Assembly (NCBI GenBank): GCA_900073065.1
Contig: FJOG01000005.1
Span: 372,001 to 436,000, forward strand
Length of the DNA: 64,000 nucleotides
Source: Phialocephala subalpina
Lineage: Eukaryota > Ascomycota > Leotiomycetes > Helotiales > Mollisiaceae
Direction of reading: 5' to 3'
Shown here: positions 34,025-45,131 of the stretch, one piece after another
Layout of the letters: every line of letters begins with the position of its first letter
How positions within the stretch are numbered: the first letter of the stretch is position 1
Notes under the pieces: generated by a model
What the model saw: the letters and a program-made list of their open reading frames with translations, nothing else
Database searches by the model: none
What the model was told of the DNA's origin: nothing
Made by a program: the position numbers and the translations under genes

Positions 34025-36008
34025 ATGATGGAAGGTGGATACCACGGTAGACGATGACCAGATCAGAGTAATAAGATGATCGTTCCTCTCTCAATTCGTA
34101 TTTGACAGATCGCTTTTCCAAGATAGAATGTGAAAAAGAGACTGATAACCCTTCCAGCCTGGAACATCCAAAGGGTCAAGCTGACAGGCTGAGCATCCGT
34201 ACCAAGGTCGAGGATCCGGGAGATGTAGCTACTCCAAGCTGTCGTCGAGGTAGAATGAAGCATCGATTACGACCGCCGCTCCTTGAGGGCAAAGAACTCC
34301 TCGAGGAAACACTCTCTTCTATGGTTGGAATAGTGGCAGACTAGTAGCGCCACTGGGCGGAGCGTAGGGGACGAATTCGATGTCCTTGCTTTCCGCGCAC
34401 TCCGCTTGATCCCCTACATTCCGCGCATCACCTTCAGTCCGCCGCCCATGCCAAATTACTTCAACCACCCAGGGTCGCAAGCTCAAGCGCCATCTTGGAG
34501 AGAAATAGCCTTATTATACAGAATGGCTTGATAGCCATGAATGACCGAGCGGTGGTGACCAGCCTGTTAACCACGAATGACCGAATTGTAGGGAACCAGA
34601 CGCGGATTGTATGGGGACGGAACACTCTTGGAGGCATGGAATTGGACGGGTATGGGATTTCTCATGCCAGGGTTTTCTTGGAAGTTTCGGGGAGGGGTTG
34701 AAGGTATCTCCGCGCGGAACTCCGTATAGTCTTTGAATAGATGAGTTTGTACGTAGTGTATAGACACAGTGGGAGACGGACAATTTGAAGCTGAGGTAGG
34801 GTAACTCCCCTGCCGATTCTGGCGGAGCTCTGGGAGGATCGAGACGAGGACTACCGGAAATTGGAGAATGGGAACGAAGAGGGGGAAGTCCCGGGAGAGG
34901 TGGAGTTGGATGATGCCACTCTAAAAGCCTACGGAGTTGCCTGATACCAGGCACTCCTGGAAAAGGATTTTCAAGAAGTATACGACGAAAGGTTCATTGC
35001 CTGCAAGAGGCTCTTTAGGCGGAAGAGAGGGAGGAAGGAAAACTGGGAGCTGAATAAGGGGTGGGTGTGGAGTTTGCGGAGGGTAGGAGGTATGATCTAT
35101 AGTCTAGCAATTCGCAGAACGGAGCGCTAACAGGCAATAGCGAGAATGACGATCGTGGATAAGTCTTTCCACCCTTATTGACTGAGCTGGTGAAGGTGAG
35201 TTTGCGCGGAATGGGAGTAGGAGAGAAATTGTCAGTAGCGGAATTCGGGGCGGGTTTGTCTGGTTTGTCGAAACTGATATCCGAGGAAAGGAGGATTTGT
35301 ATAAAGTGTAAAGACACCGTGGGATGGACGGACAATGGACGAATCCTCGAGACTCGCTTGAGCCCCTATTCTTCTAGCCCTATTGGGTCGGTCCCTTTGC
35401 TGTCTGATGACAATCCCCTTTGCTAGACAATGTTAAAATCCTTTGCCAGAGTAATCAGGGATGCGCAAGCTACATGACGCAACTACACAGGGTTGTTCAG
35501 CACTCTCAAGCTACTGAACTTTGCTTGAATCACGAGAGCATCTATGTCCCTTCACCATGATTACAGACGACGAAAGAGATATTCATTCATTGAATTTGAG
35601 AGCTTTGATTGGTGCTCTCATTTACTCACGCATCTCGGATAAGTATTGTAACGCCTGAAATCAGGCAGCAATCCATTTATGACTTGTGTGGCTTGCGATC
35701 ACCAGTATCAAAGCCTTACCCCGCATGAAGAATAGTAATCACATCCGACGCGAAAAAGAAAGCACACGTGAAGTCGTGTTCAATGTATGGAAAAATTCTT
35801 TGGTGTCTGCATGAGATCGCGATTGCCTTTTGTTCTGCGCGTCAGACGGAGGACTTATTCTTCCGCAGATGAGAAACAGTCGTGCAAATCTCTGTAGGAT
35901 GGAAGGATACTTAAGAACGGATTCCTTGAATTCGCGCTCATCTTCTCCTGACCAGAAAGCACCTGGATATAACAAACATCTTCATCTTCAGCGTACATAA
36001 AGCCAAAA
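34025..36008. other. Intergenic, 2 kb, with weak diverged repeats
   Basis: No gene supported. An imperfect inverted repeat with 15-nt arms lies at 34357-34371 and 34410-34424 (13/15 matches). A ~40-bp stretch at 34746-34785 (tttgtacgtagtgtatagac...) recurs with changes at 35296-35337. These may be remnants of an old repeat. Open frames 34514-34954 and 35015-35335 (minus) are low-complexity and not credible. Confidence 0.35.
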
Positions 36009-36819
36009 ATGCCCGGAAAGGTACTCAACCTCTGAAGCAACTCACTGCTCTGACTGACCACTTGTTCACTCAGATCGTCTCGCAAGAAGAGTGGCTTACA
36101 GCCCGCAAAGATCTTCTCGACAAAGAGAAAGCAGCCACTCGAGCCAACGATGCCTTCAATGAAACCTTTCGAGACTTCCCGATCGTGAAGCTCGAAAAGC
36201 AGTACACCTTCGATGGTCCCAATGGCAAAGCCACATTGACAGATCTATTCGAGGGTCGCAAGCAACTCATCGTCTACCACTTCATGCTCGGTCCGGACGA
36301 TGATGCCGGCTGTACAGGTTGTAGCTTCGTCGGTGACAATCTGCCGTCTTCTTTGGCTCACTTGAACACGCGCAACACCACTCTGGTGCTCGTCTCTCGC
36401 GCACCTCTTGCAAAGATCGAAGCTTTCAAGAAGCGAATGGGATGGAACCTCCCTTGGGTCTCTTCCTCCGAGTCAGACTTCAATTACGACTTCCATGTAT
36501 CCCTCGATGCAAGCATTGCTCCAACTGAGTATAACGTACACCACCCTTGTCCGTGGCTATAGCAGACCTGTTGACATAATTCCAGTACAAGGAGAGTGCT
36601 CCTGACGTGAAGGGAGAACGTCCAGGCTTGAGCATCTTCTACAGGGAAGGTGCCGAGCTATATCATTCGTACTCGACGTATGCGAGAGGTCTCGATGGTA
36701 TTCTTGTCACGAACAGATTGCTGGACCTCACTCCTCTCGGCAGACAGGACGCTGGTAAGGATGGTTGGAAACTCCATGATGAGTACTCTGAGGACGAGAA
36801 GAAAGGTGGCTCAAAGTAG
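36009..36819 (+). CDS. DUF899 thioredoxin-like protein
   Basis: Exons 36009-36020 (12 nt, MPGK), 36074-36535 and 36586-36819, with introns of 53 and 50 nt, give 235 residues in frame. The start codon lies in a 12-nt exon before a good GT-AG intron with a ctgac branch site. The DUF899 family has a thioredoxin-like fold. Characteristic segments are ARKDLLDKEKAATRA, QLIVYHFMLGPDDDAGCTGC (the CxxC), SRAPLAKIEAFKKRMGWNLP, SDFNYDF, FYREGAELYHSYSTYARG and LDLTPLGRQ. The biochemical role of the family is not established. No signal peptide is seen, so it is probably cytosolic. Confidence 0.85.
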
Positions 36820-37794
36820 ACAGCTTCAAGTCTCGATATGCTTGTGTGTGCTTGTTTGGTGTGGTTGATGACAACACTCGGGCGCGATCATAAATTGATA
36901 TTCGAATGAAATGTGTTCCAATGTTCCAGTCCTTCACAACAAAATTTATGAGATATAGCTCAACTAGTAACGCTTTATACGCTGCTGAAATCGAAGAGTT
37001 GCCTTTCTCCTCGTACAACGATGTCCCAATGGAAGGACTTCAGAAATGCCTGCACTTCAGGGTGGTCTGATCGCTTTGTTGAATTCAACTCGCGGAGCTC
37101 GTCGCGATTCTTAAGTGAATATTTGGAACCATTATATGGGTGAGATCGTTTTGGCGTGTCGAAATCTGGTTTTCGTTCGCGTTGCAACAAAGTGTTCAAA
37201 ATGAGGCGGAAGACCTTCACTCTGTGCTAGGCCTCTTTCAGTTAGACACTGATGCCCCAAAAGGGGAATTTTCTCTCTTCACGCAAGCGAGCCAACCAGG
37301 TCGATACTCATAACTTCCCATGTCTAGCACGTGATAATGCAAATCTCAGCGTCACATCAACACCACATCCAACTCGATTGAGAAGCCGAGGAACAGAGAG
37401 TCCACGATGCTAGAGACTGCGTAGGTAAGCCGGTACTTTGAAACCACCGTCACGGAGTATTGGCCATCGGTAAGTGAAGAAGGTACCGTATGCGCCAGGT
37501 GAAAGCGTTGCCAGCCATCGAGTCCAGGAAGCTTCTGGTCACAGAAGGAAGAATCAAGCCCTTGTTAATTTCCCTTTCCGAAAGATTGTCCTCTAAACTT
37601 CGCACTTTTGCTTCGGATTGAGCCTCCATGAGTTTGGCTACATGTTTGGGGCACTATTCGGGACACCATCTTTCTCGGTTGCTGATCTTCTTGATTGGAC
37701 ATCTCCGTATAGGCATCTCGAACGTTGGCACGAGGAAGTATGCTTAAACACCGCGGAAGTATTACTGACAGGGCGCTGACTCTTGTAATCAGAT
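36820..37794. other. Intergenic
   Basis: About 1 kb with no gene supported. The minus-strand frames at 36728-37018 and 36975-37220 are not protein-like. The promoter of the following gene should lie in the right half. Confidence 0.4.
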
Positions 37795-39932
37795 ATGTCT
37801 GCTGCAGCTACGGAGGCTGCCGAGAAGCCAGCCGTGGGGTTCGGCAAAGAAGGCTACACATTTCGATTCGTTGAGGTTGGAGAGCCCTCACAGGATCGAG
37901 ATGAAGACGCTCGGAGTGTTATAAGATCTCATGTTATGAGAGATTTCTATGAGAAGAGAGACCGCCCAAGACGACCTAGCACATTTCCTGCTCCTACCTC
38001 TGCTGCGCCCAAAGACGCTGGACCACCTCAAACGCATCGTTTCAAGGTTGGCCCACAGGGTCTGCATGAGTTAAAGAGGAGACGAAAGAAGAGTGATAGT
38101 GTGGCCCAGCAGCCTGGAGGATCGTTTTCTGTAGCCACAATTAACGTTGCAGCCAAACATGCTGGAGCTCGATCGTTTGCATCCACGAATCTTCCACCTG
38201 ATCCAAACTCCCAGCCCTTTAATGGCCAAACAATTCCTCAAATATATGATACCGGCGGGTGGTCAGCTGCTGCAACTCATACAGCCCTCTCGCCTCGATT
38301 TGGCCAAGTCACCTTCCCGCCCGCGTCGCAGCTCACTGGTTCAAGAGTTGTAGACCCGTTCAACACGCTACCACCATCTCCCAGCCCCGCAACGCAGCGC
38401 TTGTTGTACTTTGGTATGTATAACCTAGATAATTTTTGCTCGGGTGATTATGTACTCCTCATGGAATGCATATTCCAGCCCAAGACCACTTCTGGTCGTT
38501 GAACTATGATGGCTGAAGTTCAAGACACTAATCAACTGTGCAACCAGCGGACCGCGGCATACTGTCTTCTCGACTTATGGGCCAGCTGCGGACGGAATGG
38601 CTGTCACTTGCTACCCAGGATACTGCTCTGTTCCACATCGCTTTGTCTCACTATGCTGGAAATTATGGACTTGCTCATCAGCAGAACGACCCAGTCGAAG
38701 CCCTGCGATTCAGGATGGAAGCCATGAGAATAATCAACGAGAGACTAGAAAATGTCAATAACGCCCTGACTGACGGAACGCTGGGGACTGTTGCGGCCTT
38801 ATCAAGCTATGAAGTACGTATCTCAGCCCAGATCTCTACAATGCTGACGACCTCTTCCCCCGAAGGCGACGAACGGCAGTGTCGCAGCTATTGAGGCTCA
38901 CATGAAAGGACTTGAGAAGCTACTTAACTTACGAGGAGGCATAACAGCGGCCATGAACCGGTACACCAGAAGACTGCTGCTTTGGTATGATTGCTGAAAG
39001 ACCTTCTCGGAGTCCAACTAAGTGATAACAGGGCAGACCTCAACTGCGCAAATGCTTTAGGCCGGAACCCAAATTTTCCAATACTTGATACCGACGAATG
39101 CGCACGCGCTATATCATGGTTCAATACAGCAGCTGAGGTATTAGAGCAGTGGCCCAGTGTCATGATCAGTGGTCAAACTATGCCTACTGAATTAGACTTG
39201 GCAAGCATGACCAAAGAACTCAAGCACGACTTCACTGCTTTGAAGCAATTCAGCGAAATGGCCCCAGTCAGTCGGGTGGACAACGAGGAAGATAAAAGAC
39301 GGCAGATTTATGACAGTGATAAGTTGTTCCTGGTAGAGAGAAGCCTCCTCACCTTGTCGAATGCCTGGGGGCCAGGGAAGTTCGCAGCTTCTGGCTGTGT
39401 TGCAGCTACGATATTTCTCGACAACTACATCCGTGGTATCGCTTTCCGAGCCCGAATAATGGCAAGTCGCCCTTTTGGGCGAAATCCTTCGTAGTCTCTT
39501 CAAACCTGCACGGCAGCATACTGACTTGGAGATTGACAGGATCGATTGGTGGCTCGACTCCAATTCTCGATGAATATGGTTCTCACCGATATATCACGCC
39601 ACAACTCCAATGAAGGCAGCACCAAGGCCATGCTATGGGTTCTCTTCGTTGGCGGAGTTGCAGCCGGAGCCCGACTGGAGCGAGAGTGGTTTATTTCACA
39701 TCTTCTCGGCTTCACGGATGCTCTGGACTTACAGCTATACGAACAAGCCGAATCAATTTTGAGAAGTTTCCTTTGGCCCGCTGCCTGGCATAATCTCGGT
39801 CAAGAGTTGTGGACACAAATTGAAGAAGCCAGGACTACGAAAAGTATGATATGGCCCCTTGCCGTCGACATGGCACCTCTGGGACATTACCAATGGAGTC
39901 GTCTTGATGCTGATGGATGTTCAGGCCAATGA
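37795..39932 (+). CDS. Fungus-specific 'tachykinin family' protein, transcription-factor-like helical domain
   Basis: Exons 37795-38413, 38548-38813, 38866-38984, 39032-39461 and 39540-39932 give 608 residues with consistent phases. The N terminus carries the block FRFVEVGEPSQDRDEDARSV/IRSHVMRDFYEKRD, typical of Leotiomycete proteins annotated as tachykinin family (a misleading name). The C-terminal two thirds resemble the helical regulatory domain of fungal Zn2Cys6 factors (WLSLATQDTALFHIALSHYA, ATNGSVAAIEAHMKGLEKLL), but no Zn2Cys6 motif is present. Intron 4 uses a GC donor (ATG|gcaagt ... gacag). Intron 1 (134 nt) skips two in-frame stops. Probably a nuclear regulator or a derivative of one; the function is not known. 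Confidence 0.8.
39462..39539 (+). other. GC-AG intron in the tachykinin-family gene
   Basis: The donor is gcaagt and the acceptor gacag, 78 nt. Removing it joins codon ATG 39459-39461 to GAT 39540 in the same frame, giving IRGIAFRARIM-DRLVARLQFS. No GT donor in the vicinity keeps the frame. Confidence 0.7.
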
Positions 39933-40409
39933 AATACTTCGATGATTGCTTAAACCGAAACAACACACAAAATACGAAAAATACTTGGGACCTGTGCTGA
40001 ATCGAACTAATCTGGGCACCGTTTTGCTATGAAGGAGTACCGACTTGGTTCTTCTGTACATTCCCCTTCCCTCTGCGACAATTTGGGGATGCTTACGAAA
40101 AAGACGTCGAGGAATTCGACACACGACCTCGATACTTTGGACTGCAATTCATGAAACAACAGGCTTGTCAATGGAAACACAGAAAATGATTAAGGGATCT
40201 TCAAATACGTTGTGGCTTCGAAGAACTTATGAGATATGGGTGATTGGAGGTTTTGTTAAGGATAATCGTACCCCTGCGCTAGTCTCGGGAGATCTACGAA
40301 CCATTTTTGGCGCTAGGAATCTGCATGACGCTTACAATTCTCACATCGCAAGATCGCTCTCCGGGTACTCTCCAGATGCATAATTTGGTCAAGTAACTTG
40401 CTGATAAAA
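39933..40409. other. Intergenic
   Basis: The frame 40045-40383 is open but has no recognisable features; it may be part of the photolyase leader. Nothing else is seen. Confidence 0.35.
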
Positions 40410-42417
40410 ATGCCGAAACCGAGGGTCATCTATTGGTTCCGAACCGATTTGCGCTTGCGTGATTCCCCTGCTTTGAAAGCCGCCCTTGACTTGAATCCTG
40501 AGGCTTTTTGGCCCGTTTGGACCTGGGACCCTCATTATGTTTACAGAGCTAGAGTCGGAGTAAATAGATGGCAATTCTTGTAAGTCACAACTCTGTCCTT
40601 ATGCTTTGAAACGTCTGACCAATTTTAGAATAGACTGTCAAAATGATCTCTCTAAGTCCATCACCAAAATCAACGAGAAATCGAAGCTGTTCCTCATGCG
40701 CGAAGCTCCGCAAACACTTTTCCCGAAACTATTCAAAGCATGGAAGATTACTCATCTGGTCTTCGAAAAGGATACGGATTCATACGGTAGAGATCGAGAC
40801 ACCGAGGTTATACGATTAGCAAGGGAAGCTGGAGTAGGGGTCATTTTTCGTTCGGGACGTACACTCTGGGATAGCGATCAACTGGTCGAGAAGAATCATG
40901 GAAAACCAACTATGAGCATAAGCCAGGTTCAGACCGCTGGTCCAAAAGTCGGAAAGATTCCGCGACCTATACCAGCGCCAAAGTTCTTACCTGATCCCGG
41001 AGAATCCAACTTGGACTTCGAGCAAAATCAACCGGAAGTAGCTCCGGACTTCAACAGTGGATCAAGAAAACACGAGGACAAGTCATATGAGAAGATATCA
41101 GGACCACATGAAGACTTCACCGTACCGGCGCTTGAAGAACTCGGCTTTCCAGCAGCGACGGGCCCTCATCGAGGCGGAGAAACAATTGCCTTAGAAATGC
41201 TGGACAAGATCATCGCCGACGAGAAATACACCGCAACATTCGAAAAACCCAATACAGCACCAACAGCATTCGAACCACAAGCCACAACCCTCCTCTCACC
41301 ACACCTCCATTTCGGCAGTCTCAGCATCCGAGAATTCTACTGGCGCGTCCAAGATGTCGCAGACAACTACTCTGGCAAAGCATCTCGACCGCCTGTCTCT
41401 CTTACGGGTCAACTCCTCTTCCGCGATATGTACTTCGCCGCCCAAGCCTCCCTCGGCTACTCCTTTGGCCAAACACTCTACAATTCGCATTGTCGGTTCA
41501 TCCCCTGGCACTTACCCAGCAAAGTCAACCATGAAACCAAGACCGTGATAGGAGAATACCACATTGACTCCCCACAGGCAGAAGAATGGCTCCTGCGCTG
41601 GAAATACGGCCGAACAGGCTTCCCCTGGATCGACGCCCTAATGCGCCAACTCTGCCAAGAAGGCTGGATCCACCATCTCGGTCGGCACGCTGTAGCATGT
41701 TTCCTCACTCGCGGCGGATGCTACATCTCTTGGGAACGCGGAGCTGAAGTTTTCGAAGAATGGTTGATCGATCATGAAACTGCTTGTAATGCGGGGAATT
41801 GGCAGTGGTTGTCTTGCACTGCTTTTTATGCGCAGTTTTATAGATGTTATTCTCCGATTGCGTTTCCGCAGAAGTGGGACAAGGAGGGAAAGTTTGTGAG
41901 GAGGTATGTTCCTGAGCTGAAGGGGTTAGATAAGAAGTATATTTATGAGCCGTGGAAGGCGCCCATTGCTGATCAGAAGAAGGCTGGCGTGAAGATTGAG
42001 GGGGATGGGAAGGTGGAGAAGGAGGGGGTTTATCCGATGCCGATGTTTGACTTCGCAGAGAGGAGGACAATTTGCCTTGATGGGATGAAGAAGGCGTATA
42101 AGGTGGGATTGTATGGTGATGATCCGAAAGTCATTGATGGGACGTGGAGGGAGTTGTTTGATGACGATGTGGAGGGTCCAACCGAGGGGAAGAGTTTTGA
42201 GGATGCGATGGGACGTGAAGCTGAAGGAGATGACGCAAAATTGAGAGAAGTTCCTGTTGGTGGAGATAAAAATGATGGTGCAGTTGAAGAAGATAAAAGT
42301 GGTGCAAAAGAGAAGGGAGGAGAGAACAAAGGTGGTGACGCTACGAAGGGCAGGAAGCGAAAAGGTGTTCAAGGAACGTTGGATGGCCATGTGAAGAAGT
42401 CGAAGAAGAAATTGTAA
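40410..42417 (+). CDS. (6-4) photolyase / animal-type cryptochrome-family protein with basic C-terminal tail
   Basis: Exons 40410-40579 and 40629-42417 (intron 49 nt) give 652 residues. The N-terminal alpha/beta domain starts PRVIYWFRTDLRLRDSPALK. The FAD-binding domain has LLSPHLHFGSLSIREFYWR, RWKYGRTGFPWIDALMRQL, EGWIHHLGRHAVACFLTRG and NAGNWQWLSCTAFYAQFYR. The paired His of HHLGRH is the known catalytic signature of (6-4) photolyases. It repairs UV (6-4) photoproducts using blue light and FADH- in the nucleus, and fungal members may also regulate light responses. Odd features are a ~90-residue Asp/Glu/Gly/Lys-rich extension and a lysine-rich end (QGTLDGHVKKSKKK) that could be a nuclear localisation signal. 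The fungal homologue is often called Phl1. Confidence 0.88.
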
Positions 42418-44198
42418 CCTCGGAATTTCAGTGGATGAGTTGGTACAATATGATACCGATGAATTTTCGACACACGGTATTTAAATATTTAATCTTTGAA
42501 TGTTCCTCTGGTCTTCGAACACTCTTTACCCAAATTTAGTGACAAGTGCATTGACTGAATGACGCACATCTTGCTTCACGGGCTCCCGAGAAGCAAGGAA
42601 GGATTTAGCAAAAACTCTCGAGACGTCAAATCTAGATATACTTTGAAGAGGAGAGTGAGAAGCAGGGCAATCAGCGCTTCCTCGACGTTCTGAGAAGGTC
42701 GCATGGAAGGGTGGAAAACACAAAATCAATATTTTCCCTACATACCTACCTGCGTTCCCCTTTGCCTCTATTCTTAGCCCCTAGAGACACTGTAGGTTCC
42801 TCCAATTGACCATCCCGGTTATGATCCGCCATCTCCTCGCCTTCAAAAGAGTCAAATTTTCCTCTTTCGGTTAGCTCCTCTCTTGCTTCCACACAGCCTT
42901 GCGATCTATATAGATTTAAATAAGCAAAACTTTTCCATAGCCAACAGAAAACACTAGTTCTTGAACGACCAGCACTAGTTACCTGTCCTCCCAGGCCCAA
43001 CAGCCATTCGAATTGAGCGGATTGGTTCACCTTCCCCCACCCTTTCGACTAGTTCCACTATTGCATGTATAAGCCTCCCCCTCGAATTGTCTTCCATTGC
43101 TTTCTTCCTCTTTCACATGCTCAACTGAATTTGGCGTCTCAATTTGACGCGTCACATCTCACTTCGACCTTGATTCGATTGATGTTCGCGTAAGGTAGAA
43201 CTTGCTCTATTATTCACTTATCCGAACTCTCTCGAACAGACGCAAGCTGTTACTTGCATGCCCTAGTTTTCTTTCGTTGGGTAGTGTGTTCGTCGTGACC
43301 AGGATGGAGACTCGACAGTAGGCCCCTGTCAGTCGATTTGCGTTTCCTGATGTGCTTGTGTGAAGCAAGAATGGAAGTCACGTCTTGGCATGGGGTCTCG
43401 CTTAACGATTTGGGGAGGAGTGATGAGGTCTGCCACTCATCATCAGCCTGCCTTCACTCTTCGTACCGGGATTGCGATCGCGGCATCACCGACACTTATG
43501 CTGTTGGCGGCAATCAGATCATATGACACCGGCTTCCATCACGCTGTAGAAAATTTGGAACTCATGACCGTGACGTGTGCTTCTGAAATGCGAGGCACAA
43601 CGAACACTTCGAGCTTTCTTTGTAGGGTCAAGCCGCCTTTTGATATTATGCCTCTAAAGACAAAATTTGAAGGTTGGTTACCCCGACTGATAGTTCGTAG
43701 ATGGATCAACAGCATGGAGACAATCATTTGCACGAATATTTACGTTGCTTCCAATAATCTTGCCAACATGTGTGTTAAATCATTCCTGCTTCTGGCTAAA
43801 AAATTGAATGCTGGTGTCGTCTTCAGGTGTCGAGTAAAGTAAGGTTTAATGCTTTAAGTTTAGAAAAAATATCACCTTTGCGATTTTCTCTCTCAGCAGA
43901 TTGAAGTTCGTGAAGAGCGAGTTGTCGAGTCGTTGGGAGAGAATATTGAAACTTCGCCAATGAACTCGAGATGCATTCATAAGACAAAAATGAATACTTC
44001 GTTCTGAACTTTCTTCGTCTTGAAAACTCATAATGCCGCTAATGTGGGCCCGGTTACTCAAGTAAATGTTTTTGAAAGTGAATGGCGCCCTACCATCGAT
44101 TTCTCAACCGGGCTTGACTCGGCAAACCTCAGCCTTCCGCGAACGGGAAGTAGCATATAACTTTAAATAAGGATATTTTGTACATTCAAATCAAAGCA
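42418..44198. other. Intergenic
   Basis: 1.8 kb without a supported gene. The frame 43360-43842 is long but the opposite strand is also open and no motif is seen. The 50 bases before the tRNA-Pro at 44199 (AT-rich, with ctttaaataa) match the upstream flank of the second tRNA-Pro. Confidence 0.4.
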
Positions 44199-44339
44199 GG
44201 CTTGATGGTGTAGTCGTATCATTCACGCTTCGGGTATTCATTCCTAATTGTGTGAGGTCCTGGTAAGCTTGATCCTTCTCACCTTCGAAATCCAAAAAAT
44301 AGCTAATTTCCCAACAGGGTTCAAATCCCAGTCAAGCCC
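44199..44339 (+). tRNA. tRNA-Pro(CGG) with two insertions: anticodon-loop intron and a GT-AG insert in the T-arm
   Basis: Acceptor stem: GGCTTGA (44199-44205) with TCAAGCC (44332-44338). Anticodon stem: CACGC (44224-44228) with GTGTG (44250-44254). Anticodon: CGG at 44231-44233, after TT and before G. The canonical intron after G37 is 44235-44248 (14 nt). The variable loop is AGGTC. The T-stem is broken after CTG (44262) by 55 nt (44263-44317) starting gtaagc and ending aacag, with gctaat as a possible branch site. Removing it gives CTGGG-TTCAAAT-CCCAG, a perfect T arm. The B box GGTTCAAATCC is intact. The D loop AGTCGTA has C for the nearly invariant G18, which weakens the A box; the gene could therefore be a pseudogene. 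Confidence 0.65.
44263..44317 (+). other. Spliceosomal-intron-like insert inside the tRNA-Pro(CGG) T-arm
   Basis: It starts gtaagc, ends acag, is 55 nt long and contains gctaat about 17 nt before the acceptor. These are the same features as the mRNA introns in this window (46-60 nt). It lies away from the normal tRNA intron site (37/38). Confidence 0.6.
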
Positions 44340-45043
44340 CTTCTTTTGTTGGCCCTTTTAGCAGAAAATAGAAGGGTAGCTTTTTAGATGCATTTCGGGT
44401 TTGAACTGCCGTGAGCGATGTGGTCCTCAAGGGAGTGTCTCGCTTAACGCTTCACGCATTGCTTGTGATGTATCGTCCATCGTATTCCCACATGGTAGAT
44501 GGAAAGGACAGGGTCTGATTTTCAGAGATTGCCAACGTTTCCGTTCAACTCTCGGCGCCATGCAGGTATTGATCATCGTGAACTTCCCGAGCTGCCTCCA
44601 ACCTTTGTTTATCGCAGCACATTGAAGTTCCAGTCTTGCGTTCTGCAATTCGTAGAAGTCGTAATCTCGGATGGCATTATCGTTCAACATTGAAAGGTTG
44701 TTCCATTCTATTTTCTCAGATCTCGATCAAATTGGGAAAGAAAAGTTCGCGAGGGGTGAGTTATTTGACTCGCGAAGTGATTATCTCAATGTCGATCTTC
44801 CTTGAACACGCACACCAGCACCAGACAAAATAATGTGAGGAGCCATTGGACTCGATGAATATTTTGCTCCCTTTACCTTTGGTGCTTCAAGCTCCAGCTA
44901 TGGTGAGATCGATTAGTTGTATCATAGGACTGCGCCATCGACTTCGCCATCCGGACTGACTCACCCGGCGAACCTCACACAAACCGTCTGTAAATGTACC
45001 ATATAGTTTTAAATAAGCATTTATTGAACATACAAAAAAACAA
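44340..45043. other. Spacer between two tRNA-Pro genes
   Basis: A short run of T (cttttg) just after the first tRNA may terminate Pol III. The ~50 bases before the second tRNA (gtaccatatagttttaaataagc...) resemble the bases before the first (gtagcatataactttaaataagg...), so the two units appear to derive from a local duplication. No protein gene is seen. Confidence 0.45.
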
Positions 45044-45131
45044 GGCTGGCTAGTTCAGTGGTAGAATACGTGCTTTGGGTGTTTAATAACAAACAAGTAC
45101 GTGGTCCTCGGTTCGACCCCGAGGTCAGCCC
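45044..45131 (+). tRNA. tRNA-Pro(TGG) with a 16-nt intron
   Basis: Acceptor stem: GGCTGGC (45044-45050) with GTCAGCC (45124-45130, one G-U). D arm: GTTC-AGTGGTA-GAAT, with the normal GG. Anticodon stem: CGTGC (45069-45073) with GTACG (45097-45101). Anticodon: TGG at 45076-45078. The intron 45080-45095 sits at the canonical place after G37. T arm: CTCGG-TTCGACC-CCGAG. A T-rich run follows (atttttgcttttt). All invariant positions checked by eye are normal, so this copy should be functional. Confidence 0.88.

Noticed and set aside
38479..38547. Extra exon in the tachykinin-family gene (AQDHFWSLNYDG)
   Set aside because: It reads protein-like but meets TGA and TAA in frame, and no second donor restores phase; a single 134-nt intron (38414-38547) joins cleanly.
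43360..43842. 160-aa plus-strand frame
   Set aside because: No motif or intron logic, and the opposite strand is open too; probably chance.
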